Position numbers and translations under genes: made by a program. Below are positions 7,513 through 15,362 of a stretch of DNA of 64,000 bases, piece by piece. The stretch is from Streptomyces sp. NBC_01381. Lineage in GTDB: Bacteria > Actinomycetota > Actinomycetes > Streptomycetales > Streptomycetaceae. The first letter of the stretch is position 1, and the number at the start of each line of letters is the position of its first letter. Where the stretch lies: positions 1,364,001-1,428,000 of the forward strand of contig NZ_JAPEPI010000001.1 of NCBI RefSeq assembly GCF_026340305.1, read 5' to 3'. The notes beneath the pieces are model-generated. The model made no database searches. It was not told where the DNA came from and saw only the letters and a program-made list of their open reading frames with translations.

Positions 7513-10467
7513 TCAGGCGGCGGCGGCAGGCTTGAGGAGATTGCGGACCTGAGCCGCTTCGGGCGCGCCCGCCTCCTCGTGGATCGACAGAGCCTCACGC
7601 CAGCAGGCCCGTGCGCGGTCGAGTTGTCCCAGGCCGACGAGAGACTCACCAAGCAGGGTCAGTACGTTGGCTCGCATCCACTCGCCACCGACACATCCAA
7701 TGGCGAGCGCCTGTTCGGCGTGCTGGGCCGCCTGCCCGGCGTGGCGGTCCGCCAAGTAAACCTGGGCGACGCGGTAGTGCGTCGTTCCCTCCCACAGGCG
7801 CTGGCGGTTATCGGCGAAGATCCGAAGGGCGTCGTTCAGCTGCTCAAGCGCTTCCGAACGGCGATCCGCGTCACTCAGGGCGAGTCCGAGAGCGTACTTC
7901 GCGTTGGCCAGGCGGTACGTGACACCGAGGTCGCTGTATATGGCGATCCCCTGCTGAGCGAGATCAATCGACTTGGTGGTGCGCCCCATCGCGAGGAGGG
8001 CCCGAGACAGATTGCACAGGGCGCTTGCCTCGCTGTGACGGTTGCCGTCGGCGCGGAAGACGTCGATTGCCCGGCGCAGGTGCGTCTCGCTCACTGCCGG
8101 CTGGTTGATGCAGTTGTTGACGATCCCCTGTTCGTTAAGAGCGTTCCCGGTGGTCCACGGGTCTCCGGAGGTCGAGGCGAGCGCGGTGGCGTGCTCCAGC
8201 TCAACGGCGGCGTCGTCAAAGCGACCAACTTTGTTGAGTACTTGGGCAAGCGTCACGCGTGCCCGCCCTTCGGCAAGCGCGTCGCCTGCCGCGGCGGCGG
8301 CCTCGCACGCGGCGCGTGTCGCCATCTCGTACCGGTGCGAGATCGCCCCTGACTCCGCCAGGTCCTTCGCCGCGAGCAGTAGGTCCACAGCCCGTCGCAG
8401 GCTGTTCTTGCTCAGCGAATGCTGGACACACGCCAGGATGCAAGAGGCCTCCGCATGCAGCCAGTCAAATGCCTTGGTGCCGTCGGTGAAGTCCAGGCCG
8501 CCCCGGCCGGTCACTTCCAAATGGTCCGCGGTCCGGTCCCCCGGCCGCTCTATCGCATAGACCCGAGCCGCCGAGCCCAAGTAAAAGTCCAACAGCCGCG
8601 ACATGGCCGCATCCCGCTCGCTCGGCGGCTGCTCATCCCGCTCCGCGCACGCACGCGCGTAGAGCCGGACCAGGTCGTGGTACCGGTACCGGCCCGGAGC
8701 CGCCGACTCGACCAAGGACGTGTCGACGAGGGACTCCAGGAGGTCTTCCGTCTCCTCGGTCGGCAGGTCGAGTACCGCAGCCGCGGCCGCCAGCGACAGG
8801 TCAGGGCCGTCCGCGAGCCCCAGCAACCGGAACGCCCGCGCCTGCGCCGGCTCCAGTTGGCCGTAGCCCAGTTCGAACGTCGCCTTCACCGCCAGGTCGC
8901 CCGCCTGGAGTTCGTCCAACCTGCGGCGCTCGTCCGCCAGCTTGGCGGCGAGCGTAGAGACCGTCCAGGTGCGGCGGGCCGCCAGGCGAGACGCGGCGAT
9001 GCGGATCGCCAGCGGCAGGAAGCCGCACGCCGCCACCACGTCCAGCGCGGCCTTCCGCTCCGACTGGACCCGCTCCTCGCCCACGATTCGGGTGAAGAGG
9101 AGCAAGGCCTCCTCCGGCGACATCACGTCCAGGTCCACCAGGTGCGCGCCCGCCAGATCCACCATCCGGATACGGCTCGTCACCAGCGCGGCGCAGCCCT
9201 CCATGCCCGGAAGCAGCGGTCTCACCTGGGCCGCGTCCCGCGCGTTGTCCAGGACCACAAGCACCCTGCGGCCGTCCAGGACCGACCTGTACAGCGCCGA
9301 ACGTTCCTCCAAGGAGTCCGGGATCGCCGAGTCCGCAGTGCCCAGAGCTCGGAGGAACGCGCCGAGGACCGTCTCCGGCTCCGCCGCCCGAGCGCCCGCC
9401 CCCTGCAGGTCCACGTACAGCTGGCCGTCCGGGAAGTGCGTGCGCGTCACGTGGGCGACATGGACCGCCAAGGTCGTCTTGCCCACGCCCCCGATTCCCG
9501 CCAGCGCCGAGACCGCCATCACCCGGCCCTCTGCCGAGGAGAGGATCTCGCTCAGTTCGGAGACGAAAGATGCCCTTCCCGTGAAGTCCGGGACCGTCGC
9601 CGGGAGCTGCGCCGGGCGGACCACCGCTGCCGCCGGCTCCGGGGCCGCCGCCGACGGTTCCGCAAGGGCCGGGTCCGCCTGCAGGATGCGTTGCTGCAGC
9701 TCCTTCAGGCCGGGGCGCGGGTCCACCCCCAGCTCGTCCGCCAGCAGGCGGCGCGTGTCCGCGTACACCGCAAGCGCCTCCGCCTGGCGCCCGCTGCGGT
9801 ACAGCGCCAGCATCAGCAGCTCGCGCAGCCGCTCCCGCAGGGGATGCGCCGCCGTCAGCGCCGTCAGTTCCGAGACCGACTCCGCGTGGCAGCCGACCTC
9901 CAGGTCCATGTCCAGGCGGGATTCCAGCAGTTGGAGGCGCCATTCCTCCAGGCGTGCGCGCTGGGTTTCCGCGTACGGGCCCGGCACATTCGCCAGAGGT
10001 TCGCCGTCCCACAGGCTCAATGCCTTGTTCACCAGCGTGCGGGCCTGGCACAGGTCGGCCACGCCGCGTGCCTTCTCGGCCTCCGCCCACAGGTCCTCGG
10101 CGAGGGTGAGGTCGAGCGCGCCGTCGGCCACCACCACCGCGTAGCCGCCCGACTCGCTGACCAGGACGCCCGGCGGCAGCACCTTGCGCAGGCGGGATGC
10201 GTACGTGCGGACCGCCGCGAGGGCCTGGGACGGGGGTTCGTCGCCCCACAGGGCGTCGATCAGCTCCGATGCCGTGGCCGTGCGGCCGTCGCGCATGAGG
10301 AGGGCCGCGAGCAGGGCGCGCTGTTGCGGCGAGCCCATGGAGAGCTGCTCGGTGCCGAGCCACGCGCGTACAGGCCCGAGCACGCTGAACTGCGACGTCT
10401 GTTCGACCTCGGGGGTGCTCCCCGGGGCCGGACGCCGCTGCTCCGGTACTCGCGGTACACCGTCCAT
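7513..10467 (-). CDS. afsR: AfsR-type SARP/NB-ARC/TPR global regulator
   Basis: 984 residues from ATG 10467, which has GGGGGAG upstream. The N-terminus MDGVPRVPEQRRP resembles known AfsR, so the in-frame extension to 10662 is rejected. Residues about 25-115 are the OmpR-like winged-helix DNA-binding domain and 120-265 the bacterial transcriptional activation domain (together the SARP module). Residues about 295-560 are the NB-ARC ATPase with Walker A GIGGVGKTT at 324-332 and the Walker B-like RRVLVVLDNA. The C-terminal third is TPR repeats. In S. coelicolor, AfsR is phosphorylated by AfsK and other kinases and activates afsS. The AfsS-like gene follows directly. No AfsK-type kinase gene is in the window. 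Confidence 0.93.
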   Translation of the reverse strand: MDGVPRVPEQRRPAPGSTPEVEQTSQFSVLGPVRAWLGTEQLSMGSPQQRALLAALLMRDGRTATASELIDALWGDEPPSQALAAVRTYASRLRKVLPPGVLVSESGGYAVVVADGALDLTLAEDLWAEAEKARGVADLCQARTLVNKALSLWDGEPLANVPGPYAETQRARLEEWRLQLLESRLDMDLEVGCHAESVSELTALTAAHPLRERLRELLMLALYRSGRQAEALAVYADTRRLLADELGVDPRPGLKELQQRILQADPALAEPSAAAPEPAAAVVRPAQLPATVPDFTGRASFVSELSEILSSAEGRVMAVSALAGIGGVGKTTLAVHVAHVTRTHFPDGQLYVDLQGAGARAAEPETVLGAFLRALGTADSAIPDSLEERSALYRSVLDGRRVLVVLDNARDAAQVRPLLPGMEGCAALVTSRIRMVDLAGAHLVDLDVMSPEEALLLFTRIVGEERVQSERKAALDVVAACGFLPLAIRIAASRLAARRTWTVSTLAAKLADERRRLDELQAGDLAVKATFELGYGQLEPAQARAFRLLGLADGPDLSLAAAAAVLDLPTEETEDLLESLVDTSLVESAAPGRYRYHDLVRLYARACAERDEQPPSERDAAMSRLLDFYLGSAARVYAIERPGDRTADHLEVTGRGGLDFTDGTKAFDWLHAEASCILACVQHSLSKNSLRRAVDLLLAAKDLAESGAISHRYEMATRAACEAAAAAGDALAEGRARVTLAQVLNKVGRFDDAAVELEHATALASTSGDPWTTGNALNEQGIVNNCINQPAVSETHLRRAIDVFRADGNRHSEASALCNLSRALLAMGRTTKSIDLAQQGIAIYSDLGVTYRLANAKYALGLALSDADRRSEALEQLNDALRIFADNRQRLWEGTTHYRVAQVYLADRHAGQAAQHAEQALAIGCVGGEWMRANVLTLLGESLVGLGQLDRARACWREALSIHEEAGAPEAAQVRNLLKPAAAA

Positions 10468-10578
10468 CGCTCCCCCTGCTGCCCTGCCGTGACCGGCCGT
10501 CGCCGTGCCTGGTTGTGCGTCGCGGGGCTGCCCTACCCGCGTTTGCCGTTCGTCTATCCGGATCGACGCCGGATCGAC

Positions 10579-10614
10579 ACCGGATGGAACCGGATCGGAC
10601 CGGTTCCATCCGGT
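10579..10614. promoter_or_regulatory. 36-bp palindrome upstream of afsR
   Basis: A perfect 15-bp inverted repeat, ACCGGATGGAACCGG / CCGGTTCCATCCGGT, around ATCGGA. It lies 112-147 bases upstream of the afsR start. It could be an operator for an afsR regulator or a transcript hairpin in a long leader. Confidence 0.55.
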
Positions 10615-10741
10615 TCGGGTCCGGTTCATGGTTCTTGCTCCCCGCCAGTTTGCCTTGTTCATGGCGGATGCGTCAGCTCCGCGAGACGGCTCTCACAGGG
10701 TCCTCGCACTCCGGGCCGGGCAATCGACGGCGTACGACTAG

Positions 10742-10756
10742 CTGACGGGTCGTCAG
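10742..10756. promoter_or_regulatory. Operator copy 1: CTGACG-GGT-CGTCAG
   Basis: A perfect 6-bp inverted repeat with a 3-base spacer, 22 bases upstream of the amidohydrolase ATG. It matches five other sites in the window (12112, 12155, 13957, 14034, 42343). Its size and symmetry suit a TetR-like dimer, by inference. Confidence 0.75.
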
Positions 10757-10777
10757 ATCAGCGCTACCGTGGTCGAC

Positions 10778-12019
10778 ATGGACACCACTGAGACCCTTCC
10801 GACGTTCCCGAGGATCATCTCGGTGGACGACCACACCGTTGAGCCCGCCCACGTCTGGCGGGACCGTCTCCCGGCGAAGTACCAGGACAGCGGGCCGCGC
10901 ATCGTCCGTGCGCCCCTGAAGGAAATGACCTTTATGGGCGGGAAGTTCGCTCCGGTGATGGGGGCGAAGGGGGATGACGGGCCCATCGGCGACTGGTGGG
11001 TCTATGAAGACCTGCATCGGCCGCTCACTCGGCTCGACACCGCCGTCGGGTATGACCGTGACGAGATCAAGCTTGAGGTGATTACGTACGAGCAGATGCG
11101 GCCCGGGTCGTTCAGCGTCCCGGACCGGCTCGCCGACATGGACGTCAATCACGTCCAGTCCGCCCTCTGTTTCCCCACGTTTCCCCGTTTCTGCGGGCAG
11201 ACCTTCACCGAGGCCAAGGACCGCGAGCTCGGGCTGCTCGGCGTGCGCGCGTACAACGACTGGATGGTGGAGGAATGGTGCGGTCCACAAGCGCGCGGCC
11301 GGCTCATCCCGCTCACCCTCATCCCGCTCTGGGACGCCGAGCTCGCCGCCGCCGAGGTGCGCAGGAACGCGGCGCGCGGCGTGCGTGCGGTCGCGTTCTC
11401 CGAGATACCGCCCCACCTGGGTCTTCCCTCCATCCACACCGACGAGTGGGACCCCTTCCTGCGGGCCTGCGACGAGACCGGCACCGTCATCGCCATGCAC
11501 ATCGGGTCGAGCAGCAAGATGCCGAGCACGTCGGCGGACGCGCCGCCGGCCGTGGGGTCGACCATCACCTTCGCCAACTGCTGTTTCTCGATGGTGGACT
11601 GGCTGATGAGCGGGAAGTTCGAGCGGTTTCCGAATCTCAAGATCATGTACGCGGAGGGGCAGATCGGGTGGATTCCGTACATCCTTGAGCGTGCGGATGT
11701 GGTGTGGGAGGAGAACCGGGGGTGGGGCGGGGTCGCCGACAAGGTGCACCGGCCGCCGTCCGAGCTGTTCACGGAGCATGTGTACGGGTGCTTCTTCGAT
11801 GACGCCTTCGGGCTGAAGAACCTCGACTCGATCGGGGTCGGGAATGTTCTTTACGAGACCGACTATCCGCACTCCGACTCGACCTGGCCCAAGTCCCGGG
11901 AGGTGGGGGAGTCGCAGATGGGGCACCTCGCGCCGGACGTCATCGACCGGATCGTGCGGGGCAACGCCATCGAGCTGCTCGGGCTCACGAGTGATGGGTT
12001 GTGGGCCGCCGGAGCGTGA
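10778..12019 (+). CDS. Amidohydrolase 2 (ACMSD-type) family protein
   Basis: 413 residues from ATG 10778; a GTG three codons upstream is possible. It is a TIM-barrel metal hydrolase or decarboxylase: SVDDHTVEP at the N-terminus replaces the HxH pair, AMHIGSSS carries a metal-binding His, IMYAEGQIGWIPYILERAD is the typical amidohydrolase 2 strand, and YETDYPHSDSTWP supplies the catalytic Asp. Relatives act on aromatic or unsaturated carboxylates or cleave amides; substrate here is unknown. It opens the rightward catabolic-looking cluster and has the operator in its promoter, then a terminator, so it is probably transcribed alone. Confidence 0.88.
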   Translation: MDTTETLPTFPRIISVDDHTVEPAHVWRDRLPAKYQDSGPRIVRAPLKEMTFMGGKFAPVMGAKGDDGPIGDWWVYEDLHRPLTRLDTAVGYDRDEIKLEVITYEQMRPGSFSVPDRLADMDVNHVQSALCFPTFPRFCGQTFTEAKDRELGLLGVRAYNDWMVEEWCGPQARGRLIPLTLIPLWDAELAAAEVRRNAARGVRAVAFSEIPPHLGLPSIHTDEWDPFLRACDETGTVIAMHIGSSSKMPSTSADAPPAVGSTITFANCCFSMVDWLMSGKFERFPNLKIMYAEGQIGWIPYILERADVVWEENRGWGGVADKVHRPPSELFTEHVYGCFFDDAFGLKNLDSIGVGNVLYETDYPHSDSTWPKSREVGESQMGHLAPDVIDRIVRGNAIELLGLTSDGLWAAGA

Positions 12020-12030
12020 TGCCGCGGCGG

Positions 12031-12065
12031 AGGGCCCGGCGTTCCCGTGGGGGAGGCCGGGCCCT
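12031..12065 (+). terminator. Terminator after the amidohydrolase gene
   Basis: The stem GGGCCCGGC (12032-12040) pairs with GCCGGGCCC (12056-12064) and is followed by TTCTTCGT. Confidence 0.7.
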
Positions 12066-12111
12066 TCTTCGTGCCCCATCCCGTGCCTGAAGGTTCGCCC
12101 CCACCCCTTGC

Positions 12112-12126
12112 CTGACGGTTCGTCAG
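12112..12126. promoter_or_regulatory. Operator copy 2: CTGACG-GTT-CGTCAG
   Basis: The same inverted repeat as at 10742. It lies 69-83 bases upstream of the luciferase-like gene at 12195 and forms a pair with copy 3, with centres 43 bases apart. Confidence 0.75.
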
Positions 12127-12154
12127 CTACGACGATGTGTGCGTGTCGTCGGAT

Positions 12155-12169
12155 ATGACGGATCGTCAG
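12155..12169. promoter_or_regulatory. Operator copy 3: ATGACG-GAT-CGTCAG
   Basis: Second operator in the same promoter, with a mismatch only in the outermost base. Two sites in one promoter suggest tight or cooperative control. Confidence 0.75.
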
Positions 12170-12194
12170 ATCTAGATGGGTGGGTGGGCTTCTC

Positions 12195-13139
12195 ATGGCG
12201 CAGGGCTTTCCGCAAGGGCGACTCGTGTACGGGATGCAGCTCCCGATCCAGTCGCAGAGCGCTATGTACGCGGAGGCGTGGGAGGCGGACGCCACCACCG
12301 AGGATCTCGCCGAGATCGCCCGTGTCGCCGATCGCAGTGGTTTTGCGTATATCGCGAGCTGTGATCACGTGGCCATTCCGCGGAGGCTCGCGGAAGCCAT
12401 GAGCACCATCTGGTACGACCCCGTGGCCACGCTCTCCTTCCTCGCCGGGATCACCGAGAACGTACGGCTGATGAGTCACGTCGCCGTCGTGGGCCTGAGG
12501 CATCCCCTCATCAGCGCCAAGCAGTACGCCACCCTTGACCGGCTCAGCGGCGGGCGGCTCGTCCTGGGGGTGGGGGCCGGGCACGTACAGGAGGAGTTCG
12601 AGGCGGTCGGGGCCGACTTCGAGCGGCGCGGGCCCGTCCTCGACGAGACCATCGATGCCTTGAAGGCCGCCCTCGGCCCGGACGAGTATCCCGAACACCA
12701 CGGTGAGTACTACGACTTCGAGGGGCTCGGGCAGCAGCCGCGGCCCGTGCAGCCGCGCGTGCCGGTCTGGGTCGGCGGCTCGTCGCCCGCCGCCGTGCGC
12801 AGGGCCGCCGTGCGGGGCGACGGGTGGCTGCCGCAGGGCGACCCGCGCGACAAGCTGCCCGCGCAGATCGCCAGGCTCAGGCGGCTGCGGGAGGAGGCGG
12901 GGGTGCGGGACCCGATCACCGTGGGGGCCATCGCCGAGCCGCTGTATGTGGGGGAGCCGGCCTGGTCCGTGGGGCGGCGCACGCTGAGCGGGAAGCCGGA
13001 CGCCCTCGCGGATTCGCTGCGTGCGTACGGGGCGATGGGCGTGCAGCAGATACAGGTGCGGTTCCGCTCGCGCAGCCGCGGTGAACTGACCGATCAGATG
13101 GCGGCGTTCGCCGCCGAAGTCGCTCCGCACCTGAACTGA
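12195..13139 (+). CDS. Luciferase-like (LLM class) oxidoreductase
   Basis: 314 residues from ATG 12195 with GGGTGGG upstream. It is a flavin- or F420-dependent luciferase-fold oxidoreductase: IARVADRSGFAYIASCDHV, then TLSFLAGITENVRLMSHVAVVGLRHPLISAKQYATLDRLSGGRLVLGVGAGH, then PVWVGGSSPAAVRRAA. The LSGGRLVLGVGAGH type is common among F420-dependent members. It is followed 35 bases later by the SDR gene, so the two likely form one operon under operators 2 and 3. Substrate is unknown. Confidence 0.9.
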   Translation: MAQGFPQGRLVYGMQLPIQSQSAMYAEAWEADATTEDLAEIARVADRSGFAYIASCDHVAIPRRLAEAMSTIWYDPVATLSFLAGITENVRLMSHVAVVGLRHPLISAKQYATLDRLSGGRLVLGVGAGHVQEEFEAVGADFERRGPVLDETIDALKAALGPDEYPEHHGEYYDFEGLGQQPRPVQPRVPVWVGGSSPAAVRRAAVRGDGWLPQGDPRDKLPAQIARLRRLREEAGVRDPITVGAIAEPLYVGEPAWSVGRRTLSGKPDALADSLRAYGAMGVQQIQVRFRSRSRGELTDQMAAFAAEVAPHLN

Positions 13140-13174
13140 GAAGTGGACTCCGCACCCCAACTGAGGAGACTGGC

Positions 13175-13960
13175 ATGGGCAAGCTGGACGGGCGCGTCGT
13201 CATCGTCACCGGCGCGGCACGCGGACAGGGCGAGCAGGAGGCCCGGCTCTTCGCCGCCGAGGGGGCGAAGGTCGTCATCGGGGACGTGCTCGACGACCAA
13301 GGGGAGGCGCTCGCCAAGGAGTTGGGCGAGGAGTCGGCCCGGTATGTGCATCTCGACGTCAGTCAGGAGGCCGACTGGCAGTCCGCCGTGGGCGCCGCCA
13401 AGGACGCGTTCGGGAAGATCGACGGGCTCGTCAACAACGCCGGGATACTGCGGTTCAACGAGCTGGTCAGCACGCCGCTGGAGGAATTCCAGCAGGTGAT
13501 CCAGGTCAACCAGGTGGGCTGCTTCCTGGGTATCCGCACCGTCGCCCCCGAGATCGGGGCGGCCGGCGGCGGCACCATCGTGAACACCGCCTCGTACACG
13601 GCGATGACCGGCATGGCCTATGTCGGCGCGTACGCCGCCACCAAGCACGCCATCCTCGGGCTCACCCGCGTCGCGGCGATGGAGCTCGCCGGGCAGGGCA
13701 TCCGCGTCAACGCCGTCTGCCCGGGGGCCGTCGACACCCCGATGACGAACCCGGCGCAGCTCGACCCCACCGCCGATCCGACCGAGGCACGGGAGGCCGT
13801 CGCCGAGCTCTACAAGAAGCTCGTGCCGCTCGGGCGGATCGGGAAGCCCGAGGAGGTGGCCGCGCTCGCGCTCTTCCTCACCGGCGGGGACTCGGCGTAC
13901 ATCACCGGGCAGCCGTTCGTCATCGACGGCGGATGGCTGGCGGGGGTCAGCATTGTCTGA
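13175..13960 (+). CDS. SDR family oxidoreductase
   Basis: 261 residues. Classical short-chain dehydrogenase: cofactor motif TGAARGQG (residues 12-19), NNAG after DGLV, catalytic Tyr153 and Lys157 in YAATK, and PGAVDTPM after the catalytic strand. The preference for NAD(H) is suggested by Asp at the end of the second strand (VVIGDV). Its RBS GAGGAG and short gap put it in an operon with the preceding luciferase-like gene. Its stop codon overlaps operator copy 4. Confidence 0.93.
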   Translation: MGKLDGRVVIVTGAARGQGEQEARLFAAEGAKVVIGDVLDDQGEALAKELGEESARYVHLDVSQEADWQSAVGAAKDAFGKIDGLVNNAGILRFNELVSTPLEEFQQVIQVNQVGCFLGIRTVAPEIGAAGGGTIVNTASYTAMTGMAYVGAYAATKHAILGLTRVAAMELAGQGIRVNAVCPGAVDTPMTNPAQLDPTADPTEAREAVAELYKKLVPLGRIGKPEEVAALALFLTGGDSAYITGQPFVIDGGWLAGVSIV

Positions 13961-13971
13961 CGATGCGTCAG
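13957..13971. promoter_or_regulatory. Operator copy 4: CTGACG-ATG-CGTCAG
   Basis: This site overlaps the SDR stop codon (TGA 13958-13960) and lies 115-129 bases upstream of the TTG start at 14086. Together with copy 5 it brackets the promoter of the next gene. Confidence 0.72.
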
Positions 13972-14033
13972 TGCGGGGCGGTCGCGGGTATTGACGGTCC
14001 GTGCGACCGGTGGAACAGTCGACCCATCAAGAT

Positions 14034-14048
14034 CTGACGGTGCGTCAG
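14034..14048. promoter_or_regulatory. Operator copy 5: CTGACG-GTG-CGTCAG
   Basis: Located 38-52 bases upstream of the TTG start at 14086. A TTGACG at 13991 between copies 4 and 5 could be a -35 element. Confidence 0.75.
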
Positions 14049-14085
14049 AAACTCCGTCGGAAACTCACGAGGATGGTGAACCTCC

Positions 14086-15213
14086 TTGGAATTCGGTCTC
14101 TTTGTACAGGGATACGTGCCCGCCAAGCGGGCCAAGGTCGACCCCGAAGCCGAGCACAAGGCGCTCATCGAGGAGACCGAGTACGTCATCCAGGCGGACA
14201 AGTCCGGGTTCAAGTACGCCTGGGCGTCCGAGCACCACTTCCTGGAGGAGTACTCGCACCTCTCCGCCAATGATGTCTTCCTCGGCTATCTCGCCCACGC
14301 GACCGACCGCATCCATCTGGGCTCCGGCATCTTCAACCCGCTGGCCCCGGTGAACCACCCGGTCAAGGTCGCCGAGAAGGTCGCCATGCTCGACCATCTC
14401 TCCGAAGGACGCTTCGAGTTCGGGTCGGGGCGCGGCGCCGGGTCGCACGAGATATTGGGCTTCATGCCGGGGATCACCGACATGAACCACACCAAGGAAC
14501 TCTGGGAAGAGACCATCGCCGAGTTCCCCAAGATGTGGCTCCAGGACGAGTACGTCGGCTTCCAGGGCAAGCACTGGTCGCTGCCGCCGAGGAAGGTGCT
14601 TCCCAAGCCTTACGGGAAGTCCCACCCTGCTATGTGGTACGCCGCCGGGTCCCCGCCCTCGTACGCGATGGCCGGAAAGAAGGGGCTCGGGGTTCTGGGC
14701 TTCAGCGTGCAGAAGGTCTCCGACATGGAGTGGGTCCTCGAGTCGTACAAGACGGCCGTGAAGGACGCCGAGCCGGTCGGGGCCTTCGTCAACGACAACG
14801 TCATGGTGACGTCGACCGCGATCTGTGCGGAGACGCACAAGAAGGCGGTCGAGATCGCGGTGAGCGGGGGTCTCAATTACCTGCAGTCGCTGCTCTTCCG
14901 GTACCACGACACCTTCCCGCGGCCCGAGGGCATCCCGGAGTGGCCCGAGCTGCTTCCCGAGTACAGCGAGGAGATCATCGAGCTGCTCATCGCCGAGGAG
15001 CTGATGATCTGCGGCGACCCGGACGAGGTGCTGACGCAGTGCAAGCGGTGGGAGCAGGCGGGGGCCGATCAGCTGTCGTTCGGGCTGCCCATCGGGATCT
15101 CGCCGGAGGACACGAAGAACACGATCAAGCTGATCGGTGAGCATGTGATCCCGAAGATCGATACGGATCCTGTGCACCGCACTACGCGTATGCGGGGTGC
15201 CTCCGGCGGTTGA
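14086..15213 (+). CDS. Luciferase-like (LLM class) monooxygenase/oxidoreductase
   Basis: 375 residues with a TTG start. The start is chosen because MEFGLFVQGYVP is the conserved first strand of this subgroup; nearby ATG 14073 and GTG 14076 are out of frame. It has a longer luciferase fold than the other copies in the window: YAWASEHHFLEEYSHLSAN, then AEKVAMLDHLSEGRFEFGSG, then LPKPYGKSHPAMWYAAGSP. Size and the WASEHHF motif resemble FMN-dependent monooxygenases of the limonene-monooxygenase type, so partner flavin reductase use is possible. Operators 4 and 5 precede it and a terminator follows. Confidence 0.9.
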   Translation: MEFGLFVQGYVPAKRAKVDPEAEHKALIEETEYVIQADKSGFKYAWASEHHFLEEYSHLSANDVFLGYLAHATDRIHLGSGIFNPLAPVNHPVKVAEKVAMLDHLSEGRFEFGSGRGAGSHEILGFMPGITDMNHTKELWEETIAEFPKMWLQDEYVGFQGKHWSLPPRKVLPKPYGKSHPAMWYAAGSPPSYAMAGKKGLGVLGFSVQKVSDMEWVLESYKTAVKDAEPVGAFVNDNVMVTSTAICAETHKKAVEIAVSGGLNYLQSLLFRYHDTFPRPEGIPEWPELLPEYSEEIIELLIAEELMICGDPDEVLTQCKRWEQAGADQLSFGLPIGISPEDTKNTIKLIGEHVIPKIDTDPVHRTTRMRGASGG

Positions 15214-15229
15214 GCCGGCCCTTGTGACT

Positions 15230-15264
15230 GCCCCGGCCTTCCCTTCCCGGACGGAGGCCGGGGC
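15230..15264 (+). terminator. Terminator
   Basis: The stem GCCCCGGCCT (15230-15239) pairs with AGGCCGGGGC (15255-15264) and is followed by TCCCCCCTT. It ends the gene at 14086. Confidence 0.7.
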
Positions 15265-15286
15265 TCCCCCCTTCGCCCTTCGGGCG

Positions 15287-15310
15287 CGTCCTCAAGCGCC
15301 GGACGGGCTT
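15287..15310 (-). repeat. Dispersed Streptomyces 3'-end repeat, copy 1
   Basis: On the minus strand it reads AAGCCCGTCCGGCGCTTGAG then GACG. It matches the copy at 39621-39644 at 22 of 24 positions. I recall this motif as frequent in intergenic regions of Streptomyces. Confidence 0.65.
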
Positions 15311-15362
15311 GATCTTCTCCCACCCACCCACCCGTTTACCCCGAAGGGGGACTCGTACCGTC

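Larger units (their letters stand above)
10468..10777. other. 310-bp divergent promoter region, afsR / amidohydrolase
   Basis: No convincing gene. It holds the 36-bp palindrome at 10579-10614, short direct repeats CCGGATCGAC and CCGGATCGACAC just before it, and the TGACG operator at 10742-10756. Confidence 0.7.
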
